DNA from: Planctomycetota bacterium
GTDB lineage: Bacteria; Planctomycetota; UBA1135; GCA-002686595
DNA: 64,000 bases
Direction of reading: 5' to 3'
NCBI GenBank assembly: GCA_020638835.1
Contig: JACKHV010000001.1
Location: forward strand, 1,178,001 to 1,242,000
Shown here: positions 6,824 through 16,636 of the stretch, one piece after another
Layout: each line of letters starts with the position of its first letter
Numbering within the stretch: the first letter of the stretch is position 1
The notes under the pieces: generated by a model
Seen by the model: only the letters and a program-made list of their open reading frames with translations
The model's database searches: none
What the model was told of the DNA's origin: nothing
Translations under genes and position numbers: made by a program

Positions 6824-9502
6824 ATGGAACTCCCCACACGCTACACGCCCGCCGACCACGAACAGCCGCTCTACCAGGCCTGGGAGGACGCCGGTTGCTT
6901 CCAACCCAAGCCCGACCCGACGGGCGCGAACCGGCGCTACACGGTCATGATCCCGCCGCCGAACGTGACCGGCGCGTTGCACATGGGCCACGCGCTGAAC
7001 GGAACGGTGCAGGACATCGTGATCCGCCACCGGCGCATGCAGGGCTACGAGACCTTGTGGGTGCCCGGCACCGACCACGCCGGCATCGCGACGCAGGCCG
7101 TCGTCGAGAAGAAGCTCTTCCAGGAAGAGGGCAAGAAGCGCGAAGAGATGGGGCGCGAGGCCTTCCTCGAGAAGGTCTGGGAGTGGAAGGAGGAGTACGG
7201 CTCGCGGATCCTCGAGCAGTTCCGCCGCCTGGGCTCTTCGTGCGACTGGACGCGCACGCGCTTCACGATGGAGGAACACATGTCGCGCGCCGTGCGCGAG
7301 TCCTTCGTGCGCCTCTGGAAGAAGGGCTTGATCTACCGCGGCATGCGGCTCGTCAATTGGGACTGCGTGTTGCAGACCGCGATCAGCGACGACGAGATCG
7401 AGTACGCCTCGCGCAAGGGCAAGCTCTGGTACATCAAGTACCCGCTCGAGGCCGCGCCCGGCGAGTTCGTGACTGTCGCGACCACGCGCCCCGAGACGAT
7501 GCTCGGCGACACGGGCGTCGCGGTGCACCCCGATGATCCGCGCTACGGCAAGCTCGTCGGAACGAACTGCATCCTACCGTTCCAGGACCGACCGATCCCG
7601 ATCGTCGCCGACGAGTCGGTCGACCCCGAGTTCGGCACCGGCGCGGTCAAGATCACACCCGGTCACGACCCGGCGGACTACGAGCGCGGAGCGCGCCACA
7701 AGCTGCCGACGATCTCGATCCTCGAGAAGGACGGCAGGCTGAACGAGTTCGGCGCGCCCTTCGCGGGCCTGTCGCGCGAAGCCGCGCGCAAGGGCGTCGT
7801 CGAGGGACTCGAGGAGCTCGGCCTGCTCGAGAAGGTCGAGGAGATCACGCACAACGTCTCGCTGTCGGACCGCTCGAAGAGCCCCGTCGAGCCGATGATC
7901 AGCGAACAGTGGTTCGTCAAGATGGAGCCGCTCGCGAGGCCGGCGATCGCCGCCGCGAAGTCGGGCCGCCTGCAGTTCCGCCCCGAGCGCTGGTCGAAGG
8001 TCTACCTCAACTGGCTCGAGAACGTGCACGACTGGTGCATCTCGCGCCAGCTGTGGTGGGGACACCGCATCCCCGTCTGGTACGACGAGGACGGCGTTGG
8101 GATCGCGTCCGTCACCGACCTCGAGATCGGGTCCAAGCACCCCGAGACCGGCAAGCCGATCGTCGGCCAGGACGAGGACGTGCTCGACACCTGGGCGTCG
8201 TCGTGGCTGTGGCCCTTCGCGACGATCGGTTGGCCCGACAAGACCGAGGACCTCTCGCGCTACTATCCGACGCAGTTCCTCTCGACGGCGTCCGAGATCA
8301 TCTACCTGTGGGTCGCTCGCATGGTGATGGCCGGCTACGAGTTCATGGACGACCTGCCGGAGGACCAGCGCTGTCCCTTCGACACCGTGAACATCCACGC
8401 CACGGTGCTCGACGCGAAGGGCAAGCGCATGTCGAAGTCGGCCGGTAACGGCATCGACCCGATCGACATGATCGAGCAGTACGGCGCCGACGCCGTGCGC
8501 TACTCGCTGATCCTGCTGACGAAGGAGGGCCAGGACACCAAGCTCGCGCCCGACAAGTTCGAGCAGGGCTGGCGCTTCGGCAACAAGGTCTGGAACGCGG
8601 CGCGCTTCGTGCTGATGAACCTCGCGGGCGAGACGCAGGCGGGGGATTCGAGCGACGCGGCGCGGCTCGAGGACCGCTGGATCCTCGCGCGCCTCGCCGA
8701 GACGATCGAGCGCGTGACGGCGGACCTCGAGGCCTACTCGTTCAACGACGCGGCGATGGCGCTCTACCGCTTCGTCTGGAACGACTTCTGCGACTGGTAC
8801 CTCGAGCTCGCGAAGCCGCGCTTCACCAGCGCCGACGACCCGACCGGCCCCGCAGCGCGCCGCATCCTCGCGCGCGTGCTGGGCGACGTGCTGGCGCTGC
8901 TGCACCCCTTCACGCCGTACATGACCGAGGTCTTGCACAAGGCACTGCGTGAGGCGCTCGGCGACACTGACCCGGACTACTTGATGACCTCCGCGTGGCC
9001 GACCGGCGCGGGCCTCGTCGCCGACCAGCAAGCGGTGACCGAGATGTCGCTGATCCAGGACACGGTACAAGCCGTGCGCCAGATGCGCGTGTTGACCGGC
9101 GTGAGCGAGCGCAAGCCGCTCTCCGCGTTGCTCGTCGCCCCGCGCGAACACGAGCGCGCCGCGCTGCTGGAACACGCACCCTCGGTGCGCGCCCTCGCGC
9201 TGCTCGAGGGCTACGAGGTCGCCGAGACCGGCGAGCGCCCCGACAACTCCGCCGCCGCCGTGGCGGGCGGCGTGCAGATCTTCGTGCAGCTCGGCGAGGA
9301 CGTCGACTTCGACGCGCTCAAGTCGCAGCTCGAGAAGCGCGCGGAGAAGCTCGAGAAGGGCATCGCCCAGTGCGCCGGCAAGCTCTCGAACGACCGCTTC
9401 GTCCAGAACGCCGACCCCGACGTCGTCGAGGCGGAGCGCACCCGCATGAGCGAGCTCGAACTCGAACTCACCATGCTCCGCGAGAACCTGGCGGGCTTCT
9501 AG
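6824..9502 (+). CDS. valS: Valyl-tRNA synthetase
   Basis: The class I synthetase charges tRNA-Val with valine and edits mischarged threonine. Its 892 residues are typical. The HIGH signature is HMGH (53-56), preceded by PPPNVTGAL; the KMSKS signature is RMSKSAGNG (about 535). The connective peptide editing domain follows TTRPETMLGD. The last 60-70 residues form the charged coiled-coil tRNA-binding arm (QLEKRAEKLEKG). It stands alone between the epimerase and a convergent secreted-protein gene. Confidence 0.98.
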   Translation: MELPTRYTPADHEQPLYQAWEDAGCFQPKPDPTGANRRYTVMIPPPNVTGALHMGHALNGTVQDIVIRHRRMQGYETLWVPGTDHAGIATQAVVEKKLFQEEGKKREEMGREAFLEKVWEWKEEYGSRILEQFRRLGSSCDWTRTRFTMEEHMSRAVRESFVRLWKKGLIYRGMRLVNWDCVLQTAISDDEIEYASRKGKLWYIKYPLEAAPGEFVTVATTRPETMLGDTGVAVHPDDPRYGKLVGTNCILPFQDRPIPIVADESVDPEFGTGAVKITPGHDPADYERGARHKLPTISILEKDGRLNEFGAPFAGLSREAARKGVVEGLEELGLLEKVEEITHNVSLSDRSKSPVEPMISEQWFVKMEPLARPAIAAAKSGRLQFRPERWSKVYLNWLENVHDWCISRQLWWGHRIPVWYDEDGVGIASVTDLEIGSKHPETGKPIVGQDEDVLDTWASSWLWPFATIGWPDKTEDLSRYYPTQFLSTASEIIYLWVARMVMAGYEFMDDLPEDQRCPFDTVNIHATVLDAKGKRMSKSAGNGIDPIDMIEQYGADAVRYSLILLTKEGQDTKLAPDKFEQGWRFGNKVWNAARFVLMNLAGETQAGDSSDAARLEDRWILARLAETIERVTADLEAYSFNDAAMALYRFVWNDFCDWYLELAKPRFTSADDPTGPAARRILARVLGDVLALLHPFTPYMTEVLHKALREALGDTDPDYLMTSAWPTGAGLVADQQAVTEMSLIQDTVQAVRQMRVLTGVSERKPLSALLVAPREHERAALLEHAPSVRALALLEGYEVAETGERPDNSAAAVAGGVQIFVQLGEDVDFDALKSQLEKRAEKLEKGIAQCAGKLSNDRFVQNADPDVVEAERTRMSELELELTMLRENLAGF

Positions 9503-9572
9503 GCCCGACCCGGCGTGGTCGACGGGGGCCGCTCGCGGGGGTGCCTGCGTCGACCTCGCCGCCGCGAAAGAA

Positions 9573-10820
9573 CTAGTCGACCAGGAACGGCAGCGAGTTG
9601 GTCAGTCGCCGTCCGTTCGCGTGATCGGTGACGAGGGCCTGCGCGACGAGCGTCGCCCCGGGTGCGAGATTCGCGGGCAAGCTGACGTCGAACTCCAGAG
9701 AGCCGTCGGCTCCTGTGTTGCCGACGTACACGACTCGCGAGCGAAGCAGGAGGAGCGGTTCTTCCACGACCGGTCGCGAGATCCGAGCGGGCCTTGCTCC
9801 AGACATCAGCACGACGGCCGAATAGGGCGCGGCGACCGCTCGCAGGCGCAGCACGCCGTCCGTAGCGCCGCCGTCCGGGCCTCGGCGTTCCAGGTAGGGG
9901 GCGGGCGGGTCGGCGATCGAGGCGAGCTGCGGCAGCAGGCCGTTGAAGTCCGGTCCAGAGACCGTGATGTGTGAGTTCTCTTGTGAATAGAGTGCGGCCA
10001 CTCGAGGCCAGTTGAACGATAGGCCGCCTTGTAGATAGTCACTCGGCGCGGAGCCCATTACGAGGACGTTCGATCCGCCGAGAGCGAGCAGTGCTTCACC
10101 GCCGTAGGTGATGGCTTCTTCGCAAGCGCCCGGGAAGTCGAAGCAGTCGGGGTGCAGCGGACCATTCGCGTCGCCGCCCTCGATGATCGAGGAGCCGATC
10201 ACGACTTGGGACGACAATCCGACGTAGACCGCGTCGATGCAGAAGAAGTCCGAGGCGCGACAGCGACCCGCGTCGATCACGCTGCCGGTGATCTCCACCG
10301 AGCTGCCCAGGATCGTCACGGCGGCCAAGTAGTTGATTGGGGGAGGCGTGTCCTCGTAGGCGATCTCATCGAACTCGAGGTCCAGGTCCGTGACGCGCAC
10401 GTCGACGCAGTCGCGGATGTGCAGCGGGCCTCCGAAGCCGGTGATGTCCTTGTCCATCGTGACGCCGTCGAGCACGACGGGCGCGAGGCAGTTGTTCAGG
10501 CGGAGGTCGTCGAGCGCGAGGTGACCGATCCAGAGCTCTTCGTCCGGCGCGAGATCGTGCCAGTCGTAGTCTCCGGTGAGGCGCGTGCCGGTTCCTTCGC
10601 CAACGATGCGCAGGCCGATCTGGCTCGAGATCGATTCGGGGTACACGCCGTTCCGAACGAAGATCGTGTCACCGGGCAGTGCGGCCGCGACGGCGGCGGA
10701 CAGGGTCGTGTGATCGACACCGGGCCCCCCGGCGGCGTCGACGACGAGATCGGTGGCGAAGGCCTGTTGCGACAGGGTGAGACTCACCAGCGAGACGAGG
10801 ATCGTTCGAGGGTCGGACAT
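9573..10820 (-). CDS. Secreted right-handed beta-helix protein, function unknown
   Basis: The 415-residue protein has a signal peptide (about residues 1-22, ending LSQQAFA). A DUF1565/pectate-lyase-like opening follows, with VDAAGGPGVDHTTLSAAVAA then GDTIFVRNGVYPES and VGEGTGTRL, the usual start of parallel beta-helix surface proteins. Later repeats alternate short strands around LHIRDCVDVRVTDLDLEF. No catalytic residues can be assigned. The ATG at 10820 is preferred over an in-frame TTG 21 nt upstream because a GGAGG ribosome-binding site lies 8 nt before it. It converges with valS and diverges from the serine-hydrolase-like gene. Confidence 0.75.
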   Translation of the reverse strand: MSDPRTILVSLVSLTLSQQAFATDLVVDAAGGPGVDHTTLSAAVAAALPGDTIFVRNGVYPESISSQIGLRIVGEGTGTRLTGDYDWHDLAPDEELWIGHLALDDLRLNNCLAPVVLDGVTMDKDITGFGGPLHIRDCVDVRVTDLDLEFDEIAYEDTPPPINYLAAVTILGSSVEITGSVIDAGRCRASDFFCIDAVYVGLSSQVVIGSSIIEGGDANGPLHPDCFDFPGACEEAITYGGEALLALGGSNVLVMGSAPSDYLQGGLSFNWPRVAALYSQENSHITVSGPDFNGLLPQLASIADPPAPYLERRGPDGGATDGVLRLRAVAAPYSAVVLMSGARPARISRPVVEEPLLLLRSRVVYVGNTGADGSLEFDVSLPANLAPGATLVAQALVTDHANGRRLTNSLPFLVD

Positions 10821-11080
10821 CGTGGGGCCTCCAGGAAACAAGTGGGCAGATTGCGGGTCTGAGCGACAGGGTCAGCCTATGCGCATCTTCCGGGCAGCGC
10901 GAGATCCCGGACGAGACGGACTCGAGATCGGGCGAATCCGACGATTGGAGCCGGTCGGCTACTCCGAGCGGCGTATGGGGTGATGGCGAGCGCGAATGGA
11001 TCCTGGTACTCGGGGAAGGGGGTCCGCCTCGCGGTACCTCTGATTCATCCCCGCACAGAACACCGCCCCAGGAGGTCATC

Positions 11081-12430
11081 ATGACGCAGTTCACTGCACT
11101 CCTCGCGTCCTCGTTCGTCGGACTGGCTCTCGCTGCGGCTCCTCCGGTGACTCCCGAGGACGGCCTGCGGGAAGCGGCGGAAGCGCTCTGTCAGCAGGCT
11201 TGGGAGCCCGGCGCTTGGGATGCGGCAGCGGTCGTCATCGCCGTCGGTGACGAGCCGATCTTCACTTCGTCGCGCGGCAAGCGCGCCGAGCGCTCGAAGG
11301 AGATGGCGACCGCGGACGCGTCGCTCGCCGCATCGTCGATGGCGCATGCGTTCCTCTCGGCGCTCGTCGTGCAGAGCTGCGCGCGCGGAGACTTCGCGCT
11401 CGACGACGAGCTCGGGAAGCTGATCCCCGACCTCGTCGGAGAGGACTGCCACGTCCACGTGCGGCACCTCCTGGCACACACCTCGGGTTTCGTCGACTGT
11501 GGCGCGCAGGATCCGCTCGACGGCGCATCGGACGACGTGCTCTGGAAGCGCCTCCAGGAAGTCGTCAAGCAGCCGCTCGTCACCTCGCCCGGCGAGTGCG
11601 TGGCGCCGACCACGACGGACACCTTGCTGCTCGCGGCGACGCTCGAGCGGATCGACAAGCGCCCGATCGAGGAGATCCTCGCCAAGCGCCTCTTCGAGCC
11701 GCTGGAGATGGGCTCGAGTCGCTGCGTCGTCGAGGACCCGTCCGCGGAGGTGCGTGAAGCCTCCAGCGACATTGTGCAGGAGCGCGCCGTGCGCTTCGAC
11801 CCGCGCTGGATCGAGACGTCCGTCCTCGACCTCGTGCGCTTCCAGCGCGCGCTGATCGACCACGACCTGTTCAGCGAGGAGGACTACCTCGAGATGATCA
11901 GTCCGACGCGCCTCAACGACGGGACCCACTCGGCCTTCGGCATGGGGCTGCGACAGATCCGCATCGGCGGCATTCACGGCGTGCGCGCCGGCGGCGTCGA
12001 CGGGGACGTCAGCGCGACGCTCGCTTTCCTCCCGGAGTACGACTTGACCGTGTCCGTGATCGGTCGCGGCGACGACCTCGACGCCGAGAGCTTGCTGAGC
12101 GATCTCGCGATGCTCGTCATCGCGCCGCCCGAAGCACCGATCGTCGACCTGCTGCTCGAGCCGGCGGAGATGAAACCCTACCTGGGCACCTACCAGATCG
12201 GTTGCACCTCGCTGATCATCCGCGCCGGTGAAGGCCGCTTGGTCCTGGACGACGCGGTGGCGGGGGAGATGACTCTGCTCAACCAGGGCGACCACTACTT
12301 CGTCGTCGAGTCCGATCGGGACATGACGCTGAAGTTCGAGCTCGTCGAGGATCACGCCGTCTCCTTCGTGCTCGACGACCACGGCGTGGAAACCGTCGCG
12401 ACGCGCTTCGAGAAGGGGGCGGTCCGCTAG
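11081..12430 (+). CDS. Secreted beta-lactamase/serine-hydrolase-family protein lacking the catalytic residues
   Basis: The 449-residue protein has a signal peptide (about 1-19) and a beta-lactamase-like (class C/esterase/AmpH) fold, recognised by HLLAHTSGF (129-137), by PGxxx...LLLAATLER, and by KRLFEPLEMGSS. The usual SxxK catalytic motif reads SMAH (86-89), the YxN motif position reads PTT (177-179), and the HxG-type motif reads AGGVDG, so the Ser-Lys-Tyr machinery appears lost. A lipocalin-like C-terminal domain (EMKPYLGTYQI onward) follows. A strong AGGAGG ribosome-binding site precedes the ATG. It may act as a binding or regulatory pseudoenzyme. The gene is otherwise intact and ends at a convergent terminator hairpin. 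Confidence 0.8.
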   Translation: MTQFTALLASSFVGLALAAAPPVTPEDGLREAAEALCQQAWEPGAWDAAAVVIAVGDEPIFTSSRGKRAERSKEMATADASLAASSMAHAFLSALVVQSCARGDFALDDELGKLIPDLVGEDCHVHVRHLLAHTSGFVDCGAQDPLDGASDDVLWKRLQEVVKQPLVTSPGECVAPTTTDTLLLAATLERIDKRPIEEILAKRLFEPLEMGSSRCVVEDPSAEVREASSDIVQERAVRFDPRWIETSVLDLVRFQRALIDHDLFSEEDYLEMISPTRLNDGTHSAFGMGLRQIRIGGIHGVRAGGVDGDVSATLAFLPEYDLTVSVIGRGDDLDAESLLSDLAMLVIAPPEAPIVDLLLEPAEMKPYLGTYQIGCTSLIIRAGEGRLVLDDAVAGEMTLLNQGDHYFVVESDRDMTLKFELVEDHAVSFVLDDHGVETVATRFEKGAVR

Positions 12431-12461
12431 CTGTCGCGCTCGCGCGACGCGTGGATCGAAA

Positions 12462-12496
12462 CGAGCGGGGGCGACCGATCCGGCCGCCCCCGCTCG
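12462..12496. terminator. Bidirectional hairpin between convergent genes
   Basis: CGAGCGGGGGCG (12462-12473) pairs perfectly with CGCCCCCGCTCG (12485-12496) around an 11-nt loop. It lies between the convergent stops at 12430 and 12524. No long T-run follows, so strength is uncertain. Confidence 0.6.
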
Positions 12497-12523
12497 CGTT
12501 CGTCGCCCGAGCGTCCGAGCGCG

Positions 12524-14287
12524 CTACATGCGCCAGTCGCCGGTCAGCGCTCCGTCCTTGAAGCGCAGCGGCAGCGTCGAGCGGAAGCCTTTGCGCGAGT
12601 TGTGCCCGGGGATGAAGAGGCGCACCTCGAGCCACTCCTGCGGGATGACCGTCGGCTCGTCCTTGGGCTTCTCGCCGGGGATCACGAGGTCCTTCATGAC
12701 CTTGGCGAGCGTGCTCTTCGAGGGGTTGCCCCAGTCGACGACCTCGGTGGGCATCGCGGCGACGGGCGTGCCCGTCATGTCCGTGAAGACGAAGTTGTCG
12801 AGCTTCGTGTCGAGACCGATCAGGTCGGCGAGCAGCTCGGGACCCGTCTCTTCTTCTTCCTCCTCCTGGCCCGCTTCCTGACCGGTCGGTTCTTCGTCGG
12901 GCTTCGCGGCGCGCTTGTGCTTGGTCTTGCCCTTGCCGCGGAAGGAGACGAGGTAGGTGCCGGGCGGCAGCGCGGGTTCGGCGAGCTCTTGGTTCGTGCT
13001 CAGGAAGCCCATCGGCGCGAGCTGCTCGCGCAGCGAGTAGTTGCGCACGTCCGTCGAGGAGTTGCCGACGACGAACTCGACCGGCGTGAAGATCACGTAG
13101 TCGTAGCCGCTGATCAGGCCGTAGCCGGGGACCGTGGCCTTGCCTTCCTTGGTCGACCAGCGGTCCATGGCGACCGTCTCGGTCGGCACGAACTGGAAGG
13201 TGCCGACCTTCTCGTCCGGCGACACCGGGCGCACCGAGTGCGGGATCTCGTCGAGCAGCGTGTACGACATGTCCAGGCCCGGCGTCGGCGTGGCGCCGCA
13301 GCGGAAGCCGAGGGAGTTCGTGATCTGCTCACGGTCGAAGCCCGCGCGCGTCGTGCAGCGCGCGACGAAGCGCGAGTTCTGGATCGAGCCGCCGACGAGC
13401 ACGCGGAAGTCGGGGTTCCAGTTCGGCGGGTTGTCGAGGACGTCCTTGTTGCCGCCCTTGCCGACCTGCATCGGCTTGTACTTGAAGCCCGGGTACTGCT
13501 CGAAGCTCGACGAGGTCCACTCCCAGACGTTGCCGGCGAGGTCGAACACGCCTTCCTTGCTGGCGCCGTCGGGGAACGAGCCGACGGGGAAGACGTCCTT
13601 GACGCGGCTCATCTCGTTCGTCGCCGCGAACTTCCCGTCCTCCCACTTGTCGCCCCAGGGGTAGACCTGCGAGCCGTCGCCGCGCACCGCGCGCTGATAC
13701 TCGAACTCGGTGATCAGGCGCATGCCCGCCCAGCGCGCGTAGTTCTTCGCGTCCTGGTAGTCGATGTGCGTGACCGGTCGCGCGCGGAGGTCGTCCTTCA
13801 AGGTCCACTCGACCTTGTCCCAGTTGACCCGCCACCATTCCTTCGGGTCGAAGATCTTGTCCGGGGGCGGGGCCTCTCCGGCTTCCCGCGCGTCGCGCTT
13901 CGCCTTGCCCTGCTCGCGCAGGAAGGCGTCGCGGGCCTCGTTCTCCTGGTCCTCGGCCCAGTGTCGGGGAGCGCGAGCGCCGGTCGCCTTCACGAAGGCT
14001 TCGAACTGCTCGTTCGTGACCTCGTTGACCATCAAGAAGAAGTCCTCGACCGTGACGTTGTGCTCGGGCGTCTCGGCGATGAATGACGAGTAGTTGCCGT
14101 GGAGCGTGGGGTGCTCCTCGAGCAGCTTCTTGAGGTCCTTGAAGTCAGTGCCGATCTTCGTGCGGCCGCCCTTGATCAGGACCATGCCGGGCGGCGGATC
14201 CATCTCCGCGACCGCTCCGGACGGCGAGGGCTGGGCGGCGATGAGAGCGCTGAACGCGAGGGGCAGCGCGAGGACGGGGTTGAGCAC
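12524..14287 (-). CDS. Secreted formylglycine-generating-enzyme-fold (SUMF1/FGE) protein
   Basis: The 587-residue protein has a signal peptide (about 1-18) and an FGE-sulfatase domain from about residue 30 to 370. Diagnostic elements in order are PPPGMVLIKGGRTKIG, VNEVTNEQFEAFV, HIDYQDAKNYARWAGMRLITEFEYQRAVRG (split across two strands), YPWGD, GVFDLAGNVWEWTSS, and a terminal ITNSLGFRCG. Most members of this fold outside true FGEs are binding or other catalytic proteins, so no sulfatase-activating role is claimed. About 200 residues of uncharacterised C-terminus follow, with a Glu/Lys-rich stretch. The GTG at 14287 is chosen because GAGGAGG lies 5 nt upstream and the signal peptide begins there. 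Confidence 0.82.
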   Translation of the reverse strand: MLNPVLALPLAFSALIAAQPSPSGAVAEMDPPPGMVLIKGGRTKIGTDFKDLKKLLEEHPTLHGNYSSFIAETPEHNVTVEDFFLMVNEVTNEQFEAFVKATGARAPRHWAEDQENEARDAFLREQGKAKRDAREAGEAPPPDKIFDPKEWWRVNWDKVEWTLKDDLRARPVTHIDYQDAKNYARWAGMRLITEFEYQRAVRGDGSQVYPWGDKWEDGKFAATNEMSRVKDVFPVGSFPDGASKEGVFDLAGNVWEWTSSSFEQYPGFKYKPMQVGKGGNKDVLDNPPNWNPDFRVLVGGSIQNSRFVARCTTRAGFDREQITNSLGFRCGATPTPGLDMSYTLLDEIPHSVRPVSPDEKVGTFQFVPTETVAMDRWSTKEGKATVPGYGLISGYDYVIFTPVEFVVGNSSTDVRNYSLREQLAPMGFLSTNQELAEPALPPGTYLVSFRGKGKTKHKRAAKPDEEPTGQEAGQEEEEEETGPELLADLIGLDTKLDNFVFTDMTGTPVAAMPTEVVDWGNPSKSTLAKVMKDLVIPGEKPKDEPTVIPQEWLEVRLFIPGHNSRKGFRSTLPLRFKDGALTGDWRM

Positions 14288-14477
14288 GAAGACCTCCTCG
14301 AGGCGGGATCGGGTCGGCACGGGGGCGGGCCGAACGGGCGCGGTGACGGGGCGGATCGGCGAGGGGAGCCGATGCGGGAGACGGGTATCCCTATCCGTCG
14401 GAGGGGCAGATGTTACGGCCCCGTCGCGGCATGGCAAGGGTCGCCGGAGCGGCGCGCGGGCGGGCCCGCCAGGAGCG

Positions 14478-15521
14478 CTACGCCTCCGGGGCCTGCGCGC
14501 CCAATCCGGCCGCCTGCAGGTCCTTCTGGGGCTGCGCCATCCACTCCTCGCCGTGGACCTCGAGCATGCTCGCGAAGGCGTCGACCACGTCCGGGTCGAA
14601 GGCTCGGCCGCGCTGCGCGCGGAAGAAGTCGAGCGTCTTGTCCAGCGCCCAGACGTCCTTGTACGAGCGCTTCGTCGAGAGGCTGTCGAAGACCTCGACG
14701 ACGCCCAGGATGCGGCCGGGCAGGCTGATCTCCTCGCCCTTGCGGCGGTGCGGGTAGCCCGTGCCGTCCCACTTCTCGTGGTGTTCGGCGACGTAGTGGC
14801 AGACCTCCACGAGATGCGGGTGCGAGCCGAGCTTCTGCGCGCCGAGCGCAGGGTGCTTCTGGACCTCGCGGTACTCCTCGGCGGTCAGCGGACCCTGCTT
14901 CGTCAGGAAGGTCAGGTCGTCGAGGTAGATCTTGCCGTAGTCGTGGGCGATGGCGCCCAGCTCGAGGCGCTCGAGCGTCGCGCGCTCGAGCCCGAAGTGC
15001 TGTCCGAGGATGCGGCAGTACTTGCGCGTGCGCTCGCCGTGTCCAGCGGTGTACGGGTCGACGCGCTCGATCGTGTTCGCGACCATCTGCGAGATGATGT
15101 CGACGAGTTCGACGAACTCGAGCTGGTCGCCCGCCACGCGCATCTTGGCCTCGCGCAACGCGCGGTGGACCATCGCGCCGAGCACGATCGGGTCGACCGG
15201 CTTCTGCAAGTAATCGATCGCGCCGCCCTTGATCGCCGAGACGGCGTCGTCGATCTGCGGGTAGCCCGTCATCAGGACGACGACGGCGTGCGGTTGCCGG
15301 TCGCGCGCGGCCGCGAGCACCTTCGAGCCGTCCGAGAAGCCGTCGAACACCACGTCCGTCACGATCGCGTCGAAGCGGACCGTCTCCAGCAGCCGGATCG
15401 CGTCCTGCGGCGAGTGAGAGAGCGTCGTCTCGAAAGCCTGCAGGTCGAGGGTCGCGCCGAGGAGTTCGAGGGTGCGCACGTCGTCGTCGACGAGGAGCAC
15501 GCTGGCTTTGGCTTCGGTCAT
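14478..15521 (-). CDS. Response regulator with HD-GYP domain (putative cyclic-di-GMP phosphodiesterase)
   Basis: The 347-residue cytoplasmic protein has an N-terminal receiver domain (acidic triad at 12-14, phospho-acceptor Asp56, conserved Lys107 in QKPVD) and a C-terminal HD-GYP domain. The metal-binding HD is His193-Asp194 (AIAHDYGKI), and HHEKWDGTGYP (247-257) gives the GYP signature. By family knowledge it hydrolyses cyclic-di-GMP under control of a histidine kinase not found next to it. The ATG at 15521 starts right before the receiver strand; an upstream in-frame start would add 22 unrelated residues. It is transcribed divergently from the pseudouridine synthase gene. Confidence 0.92.
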   Translation of the reverse strand: MTEAKASVLLVDDDVRTLELLGATLDLQAFETTLSHSPQDAIRLLETVRFDAIVTDVVFDGFSDGSKVLAAARDRQPHAVVVLMTGYPQIDDAVSAIKGGAIDYLQKPVDPIVLGAMVHRALREAKMRVAGDQLEFVELVDIISQMVANTIERVDPYTAGHGERTRKYCRILGQHFGLERATLERLELGAIAHDYGKIYLDDLTFLTKQGPLTAEEYREVQKHPALGAQKLGSHPHLVEVCHYVAEHHEKWDGTGYPHRRKGEEISLPGRILGVVEVFDSLSTKRSYKDVWALDKTLDFFRAQRGRAFDPDVVDAFASMLEVHGEEWMAQPQKDLQAAGLGAQAPEA

Positions 15522-15655
15522 CGGTCGATCGCGGGAGGGAGTTCCGGGAGACCTCGCCCTTGTACCAATCCCTCGATCGGCATCCAAGCGAGCCCGGCGT
15601 CGCTTTTCGCGCCCGCAGTACCGCGCGGTCCGGCGCGAGCGTTAGATTCTTGCGC

Positions 15656-16636
15656 ATGTCAGGCACGCAGAAGCGCGAGTCGTGGAAGGTTTCCGCGGAG
15701 CACGCCGGAGAGCGGCTCGATCACGTGCTCGTCGAGCGCTACCCGGGCGAGTCCCGCGCGCGGCTGCAGTCGTGGATCAAGGCCGGATCCGTGTTGGTCG
15801 CGGGCCTTCCGGCGGCCAAGGCCGGCGTGCGTCTCGAGGCCGGCCAGCTCGTCGAGGTGCTCGAAGCTCCCGCGCGCGCCACCGTCTCCGCGCAGCAGGC
15901 CGCCGCGCAGCTCGACGTACTCCACGAGGACGACGCGATCGTGGTCGTGAACAAGCCCGCGGGGCTCTTGATGCACTCCGCGCCCTCCGCGCCGGAGGAG
16001 GTCAGCCTCGCCGAGCTCGCCGCCGCGCTCTACCCCGACCTGCCGAGTCTGCAGGGGGAGGACCGCCCCGGCATCGTGCACCGCCTCGACCGCGACACCA
16101 GCGGGCTCGTCGTGATCGCACGGACCGAGGAATCGATGCGCGACCTGATGCACCAGTTCGCCGAGCGCGAGGTGAACAAGACCTACCTGGCGCTGGTCCA
16201 TGGCACGCCGCGCTTCGACTCGGACTGGATCGAGGCGCCGATCGGGCGCTCGCCCCGGCAACCGGATCGCCAGTCGATCCTTCCGGAGGGCGAGGGGCGC
16301 CCCGCCGAGACCTTCTACGAGGTGCTCGAGCGCTACGACCGCTTCGCGTACTTGCGCTGCGAACCGAAGACGGGTCGCACGCACCAGATCCGCGTCCACC
16401 TGTCGTCCGTCGACCTGCCGATCGTCGGCGACACGATCTACCGCAAGCGCGGCGCGCTCGAGCGGCCGCTGCCGCGGGAAGCCCCCGACCCGGGACGCCA
16501 GGCGCTGCATGCCGCCGAGCTCGCGTTCGTGCACCCGGAGACCGGCGAAGACGTCTCGTTCAGCACGGAACTGCCCGAGGAGCTCGAGGCGCTGCGCGCC
16601 TGGCTCGAGGCTGACTGCGGCGAGGCGACCGAGTGA
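15656..16636 (+). CDS. RluA-family pseudouridine synthase
   Basis: The 326-residue enzyme isomerises uridine to pseudouridine in rRNA or tRNA. An S4 RNA-binding domain occupies about 14-75 (GERLDHVLVERYP), followed by the catalytic domain with GIVHRLDRDTSGLVVIAR, where Asp145 of HRLD is the nucleophile, and the conserved GRTHQIRVHL. It resembles RluD/YlyB types; the target site is unknown. TAGATT lies 7 nt upstream of the ATG, suggesting a leaderless message. The stop overlaps the GTG start of phoR (GTGA), so the two genes are coupled. Confidence 0.93.
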   Translation: MSGTQKRESWKVSAEHAGERLDHVLVERYPGESRARLQSWIKAGSVLVAGLPAAKAGVRLEAGQLVEVLEAPARATVSAQQAAAQLDVLHEDDAIVVVNKPAGLLMHSAPSAPEEVSLAELAAALYPDLPSLQGEDRPGIVHRLDRDTSGLVVIARTEESMRDLMHQFAEREVNKTYLALVHGTPRFDSDWIEAPIGRSPRQPDRQSILPEGEGRPAETFYEVLERYDRFAYLRCEPKTGRTHQIRVHLSSVDLPIVGDTIYRKRGALERPLPREAPDPGRQALHAAELAFVHPETGEDVSFSTELPEELEALRAWLEADCGEATE

